A stretch of 64,000 bases of DNA from NCBI GenBank assembly GCA_026214975.1, contig CM047805.1:2108001-2172000 (forward strand), read 5' to 3'. The position numbers and the translations under genes were made by a program. The notes below the pieces were generated by a model that had not been told where the DNA came from, searched no databases, and was given only the letters and a program-made list of their open reading frames with translations. Positions 20,541-32,459 of this stretch are shown piece after piece. The first letter of the stretch is position 1. Every line of letters starts with the position of its first letter. The stretch is from Gentiana macrophylla. Its lineage: Eukaryota; Streptophyta; Magnoliopsida; Gentianales; Gentianaceae.

Positions 20541-21833
20541 TATCATATCTCCGCAATAGAATATTGCCAGAGGATAAAGTATTGGCAAGAAAGATAAAAT
20601 TCTGAGCTACCCTCTACTCACTCTTTGACAACATACTTTATAGGAAATCTTTCGTGGCACCCTGGCTCAGGTGCACGACCGACGAGGAAGGGAATTATCT
20701 ACTCCGGGAAATCCATTTAGGGATTTGTGGAAACTATCCCGGGGCTCGGACGTTAGCACGAAAATGTCGACTATTCGGTTATTACTGGCCGACCATGAAA
20801 CAAGATGCCGAGGACCTTGTTCGCAGGTGTAATTCTTGCCAGGTACACGATCATATATCCCATCAAGCTTCTCAGCAAATTACCCCTTTAATCGCAGCAT
20901 GGTCTTTCGATCGGTGGGGGGTCGACCTGGTCGGACCCCTACCTCGGGCGCCGGGAAACCTCAGATTTTTGGTGGTCGCTGTAGATTAATTCACCAAGTG
21001 GGTGGAAGCCGACCCCTCACCACAATCACCGTTAAACTCATTCAGAAATTCCTCTGGAAAAACATAGTTTGCCGGTACGGGATTCCAAATATTTTGATAT
21101 ATCAGACAATGGCACACAGTTCGAGGATAATGGAGTCCGATCCTGGTGACCTGAATTAGGAATTTCCCAACACTTCACTTCGGTAGGCTATCCCCAAGTA
21201 AATGGCCAAGTTGAACAAACCAATCGACAGATCAAGGTCGGCCTAAAGAAAAGGCTCGAAGAAGAAGGAGAAAGTTGGGTAGAACATCTACCGAATAATC
21301 TATTTGCATACCGAACGACCCCAAATACGGCCACAGGCGAAACACCTTTCTCCCTGGCCTATGGAACTGAATCCGTTATACCTGCGGAGATCGGATTACC
21401 CTCACCAAGGCTCGAGCTTCACGCAAAGATAGATATGGAATTGGATTTCAGACACGCCAAGGATGACCTGGAGGAGAACAGGGAGATAGCATTCATCCGA
21501 ATGGCCAAATACAAGCAAAATCTTTCTCAGTACTATGACAGTAAAGTGAAACACTCGTACTTTAAGGAAGGAAACTTGGTACTTCGAAAAAAACAAGTTA
21601 GCAAGCAAGGTCCCGAGGGCAAACTAGACCCGAACTGGGAAGGACCTTACAATGTGGTCAATGTGCATGGAAAGGGTGCTTATCAGCTGGCCGACTCTCG
21701 GGGGAAGACCATCCCAGGAGTTGGCACACCAACAACTTGCGAAAGTTCTATCCGTGGAACATATCTCTTCAAACAGCCCTTACAGGGCTGGTCCTTTCTT
21801 TTAAAAGCTTTGTTTTATCTTTTTGCCATCTGA
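20541..21833 (+). pseudogene. Tat integrase
   Basis: HHCC zinc finger (HLGICGNYPGARTLARKC..RRCNSCQ), core Asp in WGVDLVGPLPRAPG, a TAA at 20,987 where the family has Tyr (VD-stop-FTKWVEA), the second Asp region around 21,100 (frame-shifted), then a C-terminal chromatin-binding part (GNLVLRKK..GKLDPNWEGPY) ending at 21,833. At least three lesions are present, so it is non-functional. Confidence 0.85.
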
Positions 21834-22246
21834 ATAAAATTTCTTTTATCATTTACTTTATTTGCAACATTTATTACAGATTACAATACTCATGTTAAGC
21901 GTCAGTCCGAACTGACCCCGCTCTCCGCATCTTTAAGACGAGAAGTCAGCCCTGCCTGACCCTGCTCACCAAAAATTCATATGACATGTCCCCAATCTGA
22001 CCCTTACCGCGGTGCCTTGTAACAAAATTTTAACTATTTGTGCAAATAATACATAATATACACTAGTATGCCATCCCTGAATAATCATAGGCATGACATA
22101 CTAGCGGGCAACTACATCACTCACAAAATTACAAATACAAATCACGGTGGTCAATCACGGTCAAACAAAACAAAAGTGTCAATCACGGTCAAACAAAACA
22201 AAAGCTTCAAAATTTCATTAACTCCAAAAGCGTAATTACAAAAAAA
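21834..22246. other. Tat spacer between integrase and antisense ORF
   Basis: Non-coding. It holds two direct copies of GGTCAATCACGGTCAAACAAAACAAAAG-like sequence (about 22,149-22,205) and an inverted TATGCCAT..CTAGTATG patch. Confidence 0.4.
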
Positions 22247-23987
22247 TTACCGAACTACAAAATCTACACTATCAAAATATAAAAACTGAGCCTGCATAGG
22301 GTACTTCGCCTCGAGATCCACCCCCGCTTGAAATTCTTTCACCCGAAGAGAGTACATCGATCCGGCGTCAGGGCTATGCAAGTCGGAGTGAGCCAAGATG
22401 TCAATTGTAAGGTCCGGATGAAGGACCCTACAATCGTTTACCCCTAGTGTGTAGCTAGTTCTCACAACAGGGCTTAGCAGCCGCTTTAAGGATTCAATAA
22501 AGGCAGAGGATGCCTTGTAATCTTTAACGGCTTGAGCCAAGGCCTCTTGTAGACGAGCAGGGAAAGCTCGGACAATTGCCTCGGATGCCGAGAGCTCCCC
22601 CCGAATCCTTCCGACATGACCGTCTAGCTCAGCTTCTTTTTCTAAGTGTTCGTTCATGAACTCCTGGAGACGAGCGTCATATTCAGACCTTAACGCCTTC
22701 GCCATTTCCGCTTGTAACCACAACTTCTCTTCAAGTTCTTGTATTCGATCATCTTTGGACTTTAGATCAGAAGCCCCCTTCTCCATTTCAGCAGACGAAC
22801 GCGCAAGACGTCAAAAAATCTCTTCACCTATGACCGACCCCTGAAATAGCGCGACGTGCAATCAAGATCACTCAGAAAGAAAGTACTAAGGAAACAAAGG
22901 ACACTTACGTATCTCATAGCTTCGAAGCCCGCTTCGATTAAGTCCAGGTCGGACATCTGAGAAACGTCTCGCACATAATTGGCTGCATAAGGCGAAGTCT
23001 GGAGATCGCCCCTGTGTTCTGGATAGCATCTACGGGAGCCGACTCCGGGAGAGTCGGGCACTCGTCCTTTTGGAGGGAGCTTGTGTTCCACCGTCCTAAC
23101 AGAGAATCCCCACCGTCTCGAACAAAGAAGAAACGCCCCTGCCATGCATTGTACTTGGGACCCTCGGGCATCATTTCCTTCACTCCCGATCGACGGGAGA
23201 AGTGGTACCATCCTTTTAACCCAGGGCTCTGGGCTATACGATAAACGGTCCGGAAGAGACCCGCCGAAAACCGTACCCCAACTGCTCGGCACAGTATTGC
23301 GAAACCTATCACCGTTCTAACTCCAGAGGGAGCTAGTTGAGCCACTCTCAAGCCGTAGTGCCGCAAGACCGATACAACAGTAGGGCACAATGGCAGCCTT
23401 AGACCCGCTCTCAACTAAGCCTCGTAGACAGCAAAATATCCATTCGGAGGACGAGATGCAAATGGACGAGGGTCTGTAAGTGGTAAAGGGATGAACTCCT
23501 CCCGACGTATCCCGTATTCTTGACAAATATATTCCACACTGCTTTGGGCCAAAATCGAGGCCAACCCGTGACTCCTCATGATATCCTGAGTAGCCTTCTG
23601 AATCTTATACCTAAAGAGAGGATCAAAGGTGTTTGACGACGGGGAAGATGAGGAGGCAACGGATATCGGTTGGGGAGGAGCCCAAGGGATTTCTTCAAAC
23701 ACCACGGGTCTGGTCCAGGATTCCCTGAGGAATGCTTCGGTCCTAGGAGAAAGCGGTTCCTCTCCAGAAGAATCGGACATATGGGAAGCAGGAGCAAAAC
23801 CAAAGAAAGGATAGCTATACGAAAGTAGTAGTGAAAAATGGGAAAACAACCAAGAATGAAGTGACGTTTGGAGTGGCGTGTTTTTAACCCCCCACTTGCC
23901 TCGATAAAACAGCCTCAGTGGGCAACGATGCCTCGTTTCCCGGGATAGCCATAAATACGTCATAACTAGCCTTGCTATAATCCGCAA
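22247..23987 (-). pseudogene. Antisense ORF of the Tat element (putative gypsy-type transposon protein)
   Basis: On the strand opposite pol, three consecutive frames make one protein. First comes a Ser/Pro-rich N-terminus (from about 23,800), then a conserved block (RLPLCPTVVSVLRHYGL, VGFAILCRAVG-like, GWYHFSRRSG; 23,414-23,100). That block matches my memory of the Pfam family 'putative gypsy type transposon' (Transposase_28). A coiled-coil/Glu-rich C-terminus ends at 22,247. Frameshifts lie near 23,410 and 22,810-22,940. Antisense ORFs in this position are described for Tat/Ogre/Retand elements; their function is unknown. Its promoter would have to lie in or beside the 3' LTR. Confidence 0.75.
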
Positions 23988-24051
23988 GTTAAACCTCCGT
24001 GCCGAGCCACCACCTCGATAGATCCAAACCGACCAACCAAGGGTCGGCTGG

Positions 24052-24065
24052 ATCTAGGGGGCGTA
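24052..24065 (+). other. Tat polypurine tract
   Basis: CTAGGGGGCGTA immediately precedes the 3' LTR start TGACGATGCC. A related PPT-LTR junction (GGGGGCTTATGATGATACC) occurs at 36,671. Confidence 0.6.
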
Positions 24066-25067
24066 TGACGATGCCAAGAATTGTACCTACCTACATGGTA
24101 CCTCCTTAGTGGCTCAACGATAAATGTGGAGAGAACAATGCTAAGGACCTCACTAGTGTAGCTCGTCCACTCGCCCTTTTCCTTCTAGGTCGGTCGGTGC
24201 CCAGGCATGACTTTTGGTGCTTACGGGTACATCTTGCACCCAGTTCCGACCTCCTGAGGTTGGCTGGTATAAGTTCTCTAGTCTGACCGCGACTGGCCTT
24301 GGTGCTCGGTGTAGGTCACCATATCTATAAACCAGTTTTAGTCGGTGTTAGTCCGGCTATGCTCCCCGACCTCCATAGGTCGGCCGGGCAGCGTTAGTCA
24401 GTTTGGACTGTGTCGTCAGCCCGAATCCATTTCTCATCCTATTCCTATTTAGGTCGGCCAACCCTTGTGCTTTACTCAACCCATATCCGATCCTCGTGGT
24501 CGGTTTGGTCCCTCTCCAATCCACCATAATTACACCTAACCGAGCGGTTTCTAGTTCGGCTCCCTATCCCTCGGAACGGCCCAGGCATAGGAAGGTTTGA
24601 CCTGTCTAGTCCAAGTCGTCCAGGTTGGTCAGAGTAAATCTCTTATCATATTTCCCACGTGTTTAATAGACAGATACCTATGGAAAGAATCCTGAGCCAT
24701 AAAGGCTCCAATCTCTACCATTTAATACAAATATTCGAATACTATAATTATCTCCTAAAATTGAGGAGATAAGCCAACCATAATCTATTTTCCTTAGGGA
24801 ACACGGTAATCAGTGTCCATCACAGACACGGCACACGCTAACCCTAGGGCACAAGTCCCCCTATATAAACAACTCCCTAAGGAACTACGAAGATTTGATT
24901 CCAATCCCACCATTGGATACGTAGGCAGCTTGAGAAACACCTCAAGTGCAGTCTAAAACACCCCAAGAATTATCCCCTCGTTTTGTTCTTCATATTCTGG
25001 GAAGTTTCTTCAGGCTGTCATCAAGAGAGGGAACCCGAAACTGAAGGAGACGATTTTTGGATCATCA
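24066..25067 (+). repeat. Tat 3' LTR (1,002 bp)
   Basis: The LTR starts TGACGATGCC and ends TTTTTGGATCATCA (TG..CA). Its 3' 641 bp are repeated at 31,034-31,676. Positions 24,840-24,900 carry a TATATAAACAACTCCC promoter-like block. Confidence 0.85.
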
Positions 25068-25290
25068 ACCAGTTCTTTTTAATATCGACCTCAAGAGAAA
25101 TACTGTAATATTTTCTTATCTTAAGCATTGCAAAAACACATAAAATAAAAAACACCAAGAAATGACCGGCGGTAATGTAGATTGTAAAGAAAAATTACAT
25201 ATAATATTATATTTTTACTTAATGTAAACAAATATGTACAAAAACAGTCAATCCTGTATCGAGTCTAGAGATAAGACATAAAGATCTAAG
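24427..25290 (+). repeat. Direct duplication, left copy (LTR 3' part plus 223-bp flank)
   Basis: This segment recurs at 31,034-31,899 at roughly 95% identity. It includes the last 641 bp of the Tat LTR and the first 223 bp of host flank, which also matches the first bases of the window. The PIF/Harbinger element lies exactly between the two copies. Confidence 0.85.
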
Positions 25291-27601
25291 AGCATTAATA
25301 CTAGATACTCTAAGTTCTTCTACATCTCTAGAATAGGGAGAAAAGTTAAAGATATGGCTGAAAATAAACAACACCAGCCACCCTATCCCCACCCTATATT
25401 AGAGTAAATGAACAGTTCCACCTTATATTTGGGGTGGAACTGTAGCTATCCTTACATATTTTTTTATTGCTTTTATTTCCTTCTCTCCTCTTCCTCGACA
25501 ATTTGCCTCCATTCCTTCCCTTAATTTCCTCCCTCCATTAACGTCTCAAATTGTAGAATATCACTTCTTGAAGGTTTCTAAAAATTTGGACAGGGCTTGT
25601 AAGTCGATTATTCAAATAAATAAAGAGGTAATTCTTCTAAAATTTGGACAGGGCTTCCCAAATTGATTATGGGGTTTGGCGAATTTCCCTGAAATTTCTG
25701 TGCCTACACCTATTTTCTTGATACACTTCTAAAACACTCTACTTTGAGTTCTTTGCCAAATGAAATTATTTCTTGTGAATGGTCTCTTTATTCTTGTGAA
25801 TGGTCTCGTTATATTTCTGGTAGAAAACTTTGAGGGTAGAGATTTTGAATTAGAATTGTATTCGGATTGAATTGCATCGGAAACTCCTGCCATGTTTTAC
25901 ACTTGTGATTTTCCTAAATTTGTGTTCCCACTTTGATCATTCCTCAATATTCAAGCTTTTGTCACATTGATCTAATGTGAAAGCTCAAAGGTAAGATCTT
26001 TGGCTTTCTTTTATTTATTATTGTAATGATGTTTCGATAAACTAATCAATGATCTTAGTTCTGATGAGGTAGATTATCAAATGACCGATCCGACGTTCTT
26101 TGAATTCTTACGGCCGGTTGCGTTTTACTTTCTGACAGAAGGGGATTGAGTAGAGAATTGTATAGTAAATAAAACATGGCATGTACTTGACTTGACATTC
26201 TTAACCAAGTCTGAAACTGGATCAGAGCTTTTGATGGCACATATAAACATCCTTGGTTTTGCTTGATATTATTGAGCACAATGAGTTCATCATGCTCCAG
26301 ATTCTGAAAAATTATGTGAACACTACATCATGCTACTATGCACTTATGTACTAATGATCAATAACGGAGACATATTTTGGTTTCATTATAATCAATGTTC
26401 TACGAATGTGTACATATACAATGTTGTAACTGCATAATTCTCGATTCTGGAAAGCTGTAAGCCAAAACAAGGATATGTTCAAGACAAAATCTTAACACAT
26501 GCATTTGCATACATAGCTAAACCAGATTGAAACTTCATACCTTATTGAGACAGAATTGAAAACAAAGGTGAAAACAAAATAGATAATAATAGAACTTCAT
26601 ATATATCATTGGAGGAAAAAGCCTAAAGTCTAGCACAAATTAATACATTATATTATTGGATAATACATTTCTTGCAACTGAATGATAGCCATGTTGCGGT
26701 GGTAGCTGTTTGTTTAGTTGGCGTATGGATGTTCACGTTTTCATCAGTCGTTCCTGTTCAAACTTCAAGTATATCTACAGAACAGGGGAATAATGATGTT
26801 GTGAATGAGAATACATGGGTGAGTGATACTAGTGGTACCGCGAGCAATGCTGTAAAAGATGATACTAGTGAGACTAGTTCAAATGATAATAATGACTGGA
26901 ATTCAAAGCAGTTTGAGGATAAACATCTTAGTTTTCACTATTTCTTGTGAATGGTCTCGTTAAACATCTTTATTTTATTTCAGGCTTGAAAGAAACAACT
27001 TTTCATCTCGATTTCTTTGTGTTTTGGACAAATTCCCTATGTGCTTTTGCTTTGAATCTTGTTGTGTTTCTTCATTTTTATGGTTCCTTGCTTAATCCAA
27101 AATTATTAGATTCAACATGTTTGAGCTTCTATCTCATGACAAGTTTTGGTAAGGCCCTGCTTGTGATAGATCTTTTATCTCAGCTTGTTGTCTTTTACAT
27201 GTTTATTTCTTGTTGAAAGACTATCAAGTGATGAAATGTTGGGGATTGATAGTGTTAAGTACACATATGGCTGGGGAGGGGCAAAGTTAAACTAGAGCTT
27301 GGACATTAGTTTGGAAATTTGGGGACAAAAATGGCATGGAGGAAATTTGTAAAAATGCAGGAAGTAGCAAGACTTCTACCGTATGTTATGTGTTTATATA
27401 TGATGGTTGAACTTTGTAGTCATCCGTTGTGAATTAGTTTTATTAGTTGTCTTTGGTTATTTGTTGATCCCTTATGAAACTAACAATCCATTTGATAACC
27501 TACACGATAATAGGTATGTTATGTTCTAAAAAAATTACATTATGTTCTATTTTTTTATTTTTATTTCAGGTATGGATGATGATATTTCAGGAATTTAGCG
27601 C
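25291..27601. other. Left non-coding part of the Harbinger element
   Basis: Holds a hairpin AGTTCCACC..GGTGGAACT (about 25,411-25,441). A 21-bp direct repeat TTCTTGTGAATGGTCTCGTT (about 25,793 and 26,944) may bracket a later 1.15-kb insertion. The latter contains a 92-codon ORF (26,672-26,950) with a hydrophobic start and a Ser/Thr/Asp/Asn-rich tail, which I do not recognise. Confidence 0.4.
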
Positions 27602-28764
27602 ATGGCGGAAATGGGTGGCGATTACTCCCAAACAAGTGGTTACTCTCAGGTTACACCAATACACGATCTAGACACTCATATTGATTTGGAAATGGATGAT
27701 AATGGTAGAAAAGAAGATCGAAAAAATTTCACAGTAGATGATTCTCTTGTTGGTTTTTGCTTTTCTTAACACAAGTCTAGATCCAATTCATGGCACCGAT
27801 CAAAAGGTAGGTCAGTTTTGGAGTAAGATTGGTGCATACTAGAAAGAGCACAGTGCGGGAAAGTACGTTGCACGTTCAAATAAATCCCTTCAAAATCGAT
27901 GGAGCAACATTCAACTAGGGGTAAACAAGTTTTATGGATTTCTCATTCAGGCGGAATCAGGCGCTACATCTGGTTTAACCCAACGAGATTTGGTATGTGT
28001 ACTTCCTACTATATATGAATTAAATAAATGTTCCAATATAGATAGATGTCCGCATAGCTCACATACTCTAGTATCGCTTGACCCAACAATATTTAAATTG
28101 TATTCATTTTGATATTTAACTTTTTTTCTTGCAGATTGACAAGGCCAAAGCGATATACCGAACTCAGGTAGATAGTCCATTTAAATACGAACACTGTTGG
28201 AATAAATTGAAGCATCATGTAAAGTGGATGAAATATGTTAGTCAAGGATCATCAAAAAGAAAAACATCTTCACATGACACAATTAATCTAGATGACGGGG
28301 AGAAACTAGTGGTGATTTTTCCAACTTAGTCAGACCACCGGGAAATAAGCAATCAAAGGGTGTTCCGGAGGAAGCTTCAAAGAAGAAAAAAGGTAAAGCA
28401 TGTGACACAAGCCAATTCGACCTCACCTTTAATAAATGGACAGAAGGAAAGGACAAGAATGATGATGTAAAAATGCAGTTCTCCAGGGAACGTTTTGAGA
28501 CGCAAAAGAGTAACTTTGAAAGACAAATGGAGATGCAAAAAAGTAAACTTGAAATTGAGATGAAAAGAGAAGAAGCTGATCACATAAGAGCAGAGGCAGA
28601 GCATGCAAGAGCAAAGGCAGAGCAAAGATAAAGAGAATGGTAATCGAACAAAGGAAGAGACTGCAATTATGATGATGGATCTAAATTCATTGAGTGGCTA
28701 TCAACAAGACTATTTTAAACGACTTCAGGCTGATATTTTATCTAGTCGTGGCTTTGATCGGTAG
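27602..28764 (+). pseudogene. Harbinger ORF1: SANT/trihelix-like DNA-binding protein (NAM-associated type)
   Basis: Starts MAEMGGDYSQTSGYSQ. After frameshifts come the DPIHGTDQKVGQFWSKIG and RSNKSLQNRWSNIQ motifs of the SANT-like domain. An intron (about 27,993-28,133, GT..AG) leads to FKYEHCWNKLKHHVKW, a Lys-rich NLS-like stretch, a coiled coil (28,460-28,630) and a C-terminal YQQDYFKRLQADIL motif. These proteins bind the transposon ends and bring the transposase into the nucleus. Several stops (for example near 27,768, 27,841 and 28,329) make it a pseudogene. Confidence 0.8.
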
Positions 28765-29287
28765 TTTATGTGGTATTTTTTATTTTTTATTTATCTAACT
28801 TATCTAGCCTTTTTTTTACCGAAGCATGAAAGACTATGCTTGTTTTTGTGTTGTGTGACTTTCCTTTTATGTAGTCTGACGACTACTTGGAAAAATATCA
28901 TTTTGTCGCTAGGCTTTTTTTATTGGATTGATCTATGCTAAATCAATCGAGCAAATGCATTTATCGGATGAATATTTCTTGTACCCTTTGACACTTTAAT
29001 TCAAGTTATTCAATCCAAATAGAAAATACAACAAAAACAACATAACAATATTTTTTTAACATAATTTTTTATTAACGAAAACTGGAAAAAAAAAATTACA
29101 ATAGACGAACCAACTTGCTTTTATAAAGTAAACACCTTTGTACCAAATCCCGCCTCATTAAAACCTCTAAGAGGAAAGAGTACGGCTATTCAGTGCCGAG
29201 TCAAATTCAAAAGTAAAAACATATTGATTTCTAAATAACAAAACACATAATTATAAAATATCGGAAGATATTCAAAACCACCAAACT
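28765..29287. other. Spacer between convergent Harbinger genes
   Basis: AT-rich, no coding signal. Contains an oligo-A patch near 29,080. Presumed 3' untranslated regions. Confidence 0.35.
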
Positions 29288-30599
29288 TTACGTTTGACTA
29301 TATAGATTCCATAGATGCTCGACTAGATCTTCTTGAAGTTGGCTATGCACGGTTCTATCTCTGATATCACTAATCCTCTGAATGAAAGAACTAAATTCTG
29401 GAATACGAGTTTGTGATACAATTGGAACTGGAGGACTTGCAGAAATCTGTTCATATTCGGAGATATCGGGTTGTGGGTGAAGTTCTCTCTCATCCTCCAC
29501 AATCATATTGTGCATTATAATACATGCCAACATGATGTTATTGAGAGTGGCGTGGTCAAAATATCATGCAGGACCACGGACAATTGCGAATCTAGCCTGG
29601 AGCACCCCGAATGCGCGTTCAACGTCCTTTCTCGCAGATTCTTGAGCCGCACTAAAATATTTGGTCTTTCGGTTCATTGGTAAAGGAATTGATTTGACAA
29701 ATGTTGCACATGGGGGATATATCCCATCAACTAGATAATACCTCTTATTGTAGTTGTGACCATTAATGGAGTAGTTAACCTGAGGACCCTTACCTCTAGT
29801 TAATTCAGAAAATACATGCGACCGTTCTAGCACATTGATATCATTATGTGACCCCGGTAACCCAAAGAATGCATGCCAAATCCATAAATCATTAGATGCT
29901 ATAGCTTCTAAGATGAGTGTAGGTTCATGACAATGACCAGTGAACATACCTTTCCAAGCAGTTGGACAAATTTTCCACTTCCTATGCATACAATCTATAT
30001 TGCCCAACATTCCTGGAAAGCCACGAGCTTCACCGATTTGAAGAATTTTGAAATATCCTCTGAGTTTGGTTTGCATAGATACTCAGGACCAAATACATCA
30101 ATGATTGTTTGAACAAAGTACCTCATGCTTTTAATGGTAGTGCTTTCTCCAATTTGTATATATTCATCCATGAAATATGTTGTTACCCCATATGCCAACA
30201 TTAGCAGTGCTGCAGTTGTTTTTTGAAGAGACGACAAACCTAATTTGCCGGCAGCATTTCTTTTTTGTTGAAAGTACGACTCGTGTGCTTCCACAACATT
30301 GTGTATCCACATGAATAGATCACGACTCATCCGAAATCTCCTACGAAACATGTGAGCTGGAAAAACGGGTTGAGTTGCAAAGTAATCTTTGAATAAACGT
30401 TCATACCCTTGTGAAATGTCACGATCAATAGATGATCGTGGTCTTCTAGAGCTTTCCCCTTGGGCCACAATCTCTTCCCTTGCACGTTTGAAAGCTAAAA
30501 TCTGAAGCATTCGTCGTTGTCTTCATCGATTCCATACAAAAAATCGTCCAAAAAGCTATCACAATCGTCGCTTGCACACAAAAAATCGTCATCACTCAT
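29288..30599 (-). pseudogene. PIF/Harbinger DDE transposase (HARBI1/ALP1-like)
   Basis: Translation starts at 30,599 (MSDDDFLCASDD, acidic), then LQILAFKRAREE, FRRRFRMSRDLF and GVTTYFMDEYIQIGESTT. The DDE_4 catalytic residues are Asp in GNIDCMHRKW, Asp in YYLVDGIYP and Glu in ERAFGVLQARF. The LPGSHNDINVL block and the MLACIIMHNMIVEDE tail are present. Lesions are a frameshift near 30,515, another near 30,000-30,070, and one TGA at about 29,565 (where CGA would encode the usual Arg). Otherwise the normal length of about 430 residues is retained. It would excise and insert the element at 3-bp T/A-rich sites. Confidence 0.9.
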
Positions 30600-30716
30600 T
30601 GTGTTAATAATATTTTTTTTTTGAGTGGAGTGTTGGCAGGACTTCTTAAAAATGAACTAAAAAAATTCAATTGTGATGAAATGTAACAATGAAGTGAGTT
30701 CTATTTATATATATAT

Positions 30717-31033
30717 ATGTGACCGTTGGAATATAGCCGTTGGAATATAGTCGTTGGAGTAAATTTGAATTTTGAATTTTGAAAAGTTAGTTTTGAAAAA
30801 GTTATTTGTAGATGAAGAATGAATATTTTAATGGTGTAGGGATAGAGATAGGGATGTTGATGTAGAGTATAATAAACTTAGTTGTTGTAAAGTAGGGATA
30901 TGTATTTTTTAATGGTATTTTTGGGGATAGAGATAGGGAGACTGGTATTAAGCATTGCAACCCTTGTGCTCTTGGGGATAGGGATAGGGAGACTGGTATT
31001 AAGACTGGTATTAAGCATTGCAACCCTAGTATT
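30717..31033. repeat. Harbinger subterminal and terminal repeats
   Basis: Three copies of CCGTTGGAATATAG-like sequence (30,722-30,765) are followed by GGGATAGAGATAGGGAGACTGGTATTAAGCATTGCAACCC-type units repeated two to three times (30,905-31,030). The repeated ends suggest slippage or end duplication. Confidence 0.7.
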
Positions 31034-31676
31034 AAGCATTTCTCATCTTATTCCCATTTAGGTCGGCCAACCCTTGTGCTCTGCTCAACCCGTATCCAAT
31101 CCTCGTGGTCGGTTCGGTCCCTCTCCAATCCACCATACTTACACCTAACCGAGCGGTTTCTAGTTCGGCTCCCTATCCCTCAGAACGGCCCAGGCATAGG
31201 AAGGTTCGACTTGTCTAGTCCAAGTCGTCCAGGTTGGTCAGAGTAAATCTCTTATCATATTTTCCACGTGTTTAATAGATAGATACCTATGGAAAGAATC
31301 CTGAGCCATAAAGGCTCCAATCTCTACCATTTAATACAAATATTCGAATACTATAATTATCTCCTAAAATTGAGGAGATAAGCCAACCGTAATCTATTTT
31401 CCTTAGGGAACACGCTAATCAGTGTCCATCACAGACACGCCACACACTAACCCTAGGGCACAAGTCCCTCTATATAAACAACTCCCTACGGAACTACGGA
31501 GATTTGATTCCATTCCCACCATTGGATACGTAGGCAGCTTGAGAAACACCTCAAGTGCAGTCTAAAACACCCCAAGAATTACCCCCTCGTTTTGTTCTTC
31601 ATATTCTGTGAAGTTTCTTTAGGCTGTCATCAAGAGAAGGAACCCAAAACTGAAGGAGACGATTTTTGGATCAATA
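31034..31676 (+). repeat. Truncated Tat LTR (3' 643 bp)
   Basis: Matches 24,427-25,067 at about 95%. It starts inside the LTR directly next to the Harbinger end, and its terminal CATCA reads CAATA. It is followed by the same 223-bp flank as the left copy (31,677-31,899). Confidence 0.85.
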
Positions 31677-32300
31677 ACCAGTTCTTTTTAATATCGACCT
31701 CAAGAGAAATACTGTAATATTTTCTTATCTTAAGCATAGCAAAAACACATAAAATAAAAAACACCAAGAAATGACCGGCGGCAATGTAGATTGTAAAGAA
31801 AAATTACATATAATATTATATTTTTACTTAATGTAAACAAATATGCACAGAAACAGTCAATCCTGTATCGAGTCTAAAGATAAGACATAAAGATCTAAAT
31901 CATCGAATCTCTCTTTTCCTCTTCAACCAAAAAAAGAAAAAAAAAGATGCCCCTTTCACTTAAAACAAGGGGCAAGAACCCATAGTATAGTATCATGATG
32001 TATTTTTAGAACCTCGATGAAAGAATCTGTTTATAAATTTAATAAACTTGAAATATGGTATCCTCCTGCTTATGTATCTCATATTCAAGATTGAGTTTTT
32101 TATTAAATCAAATCACGCATATAAATATGTATTTTTTTTCCTTTACTAATATTTCTTTTTCCCCATTGAATATGAGGTTTTAATGAGACATATCATATTA
32201 GTTAAGATACCATAAGAGATCAAAAGGGTTATGTAAAACTAAACGGGGTAAAGTGTCATTTCTCCTTAAATAAAAAAATTAAATAAAAGAGTATTTTATA
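31677..32300 (+). other. 5' flank of peptide copy B
   Basis: Matches window positions 1-1,254 after removing the two MITEs of copy A. The window's first base corresponds to about 31,876. Contains the empty sites of both copy A insertions. No coding signal. Confidence 0.7.
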
Positions 32301-32459
32301 GAGAGATTGAGGGAAAAGGACAAAAAAAAAATTACAAAATAAATAAGTAGGACACACTCATTTTTTTAATTGCAAAAAGGACAAACAATTTCAGACAGAC
32401 AAAATTACCCCTTTTATTAAAGGGACGCGTGCCTATGCATTCTTCCGCTGTTTCAGGTT

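Larger units (their letters stand above)
17838..25067 (+). mobile_element. Ty3/gypsy Tat-type retrotransposon, 5' LTR and gag deleted
   Basis: The element starts with only the last 21 bp of its LTR (GATTTTTGGATCATCA), then a primer-site region, then pol in the order PR-RT-RNaseH-INT, an antisense ORF and a complete 3' LTR (24,066-25,067). Gag is missing: the leader runs straight into the gag-pol linker at about 17,919. It is markedly more GC-rich than the MULE it abuts. Pol has several stops and shifts. The order and the antisense ORF are those of the Tat lineage (Ogre/Retand group). Confidence 0.88.
25291..31033. mobile_element. PIF/Harbinger DNA transposon, decayed
   Basis: Two divergent-era genes typical of PIF/Harbinger are present: a SANT/trihelix-like ORF (+) and a DDE_4 transposase (-), convergent. 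The left end GAGCATTAATACTAG and the right end (reverse complement GCTTAATACTAGGGTTGCAA) resemble each other. The right end carries repeated AAGCATTGCAACCC units, so the exact boundary and a 3-bp target duplication cannot be fixed. Confidence 0.8.
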
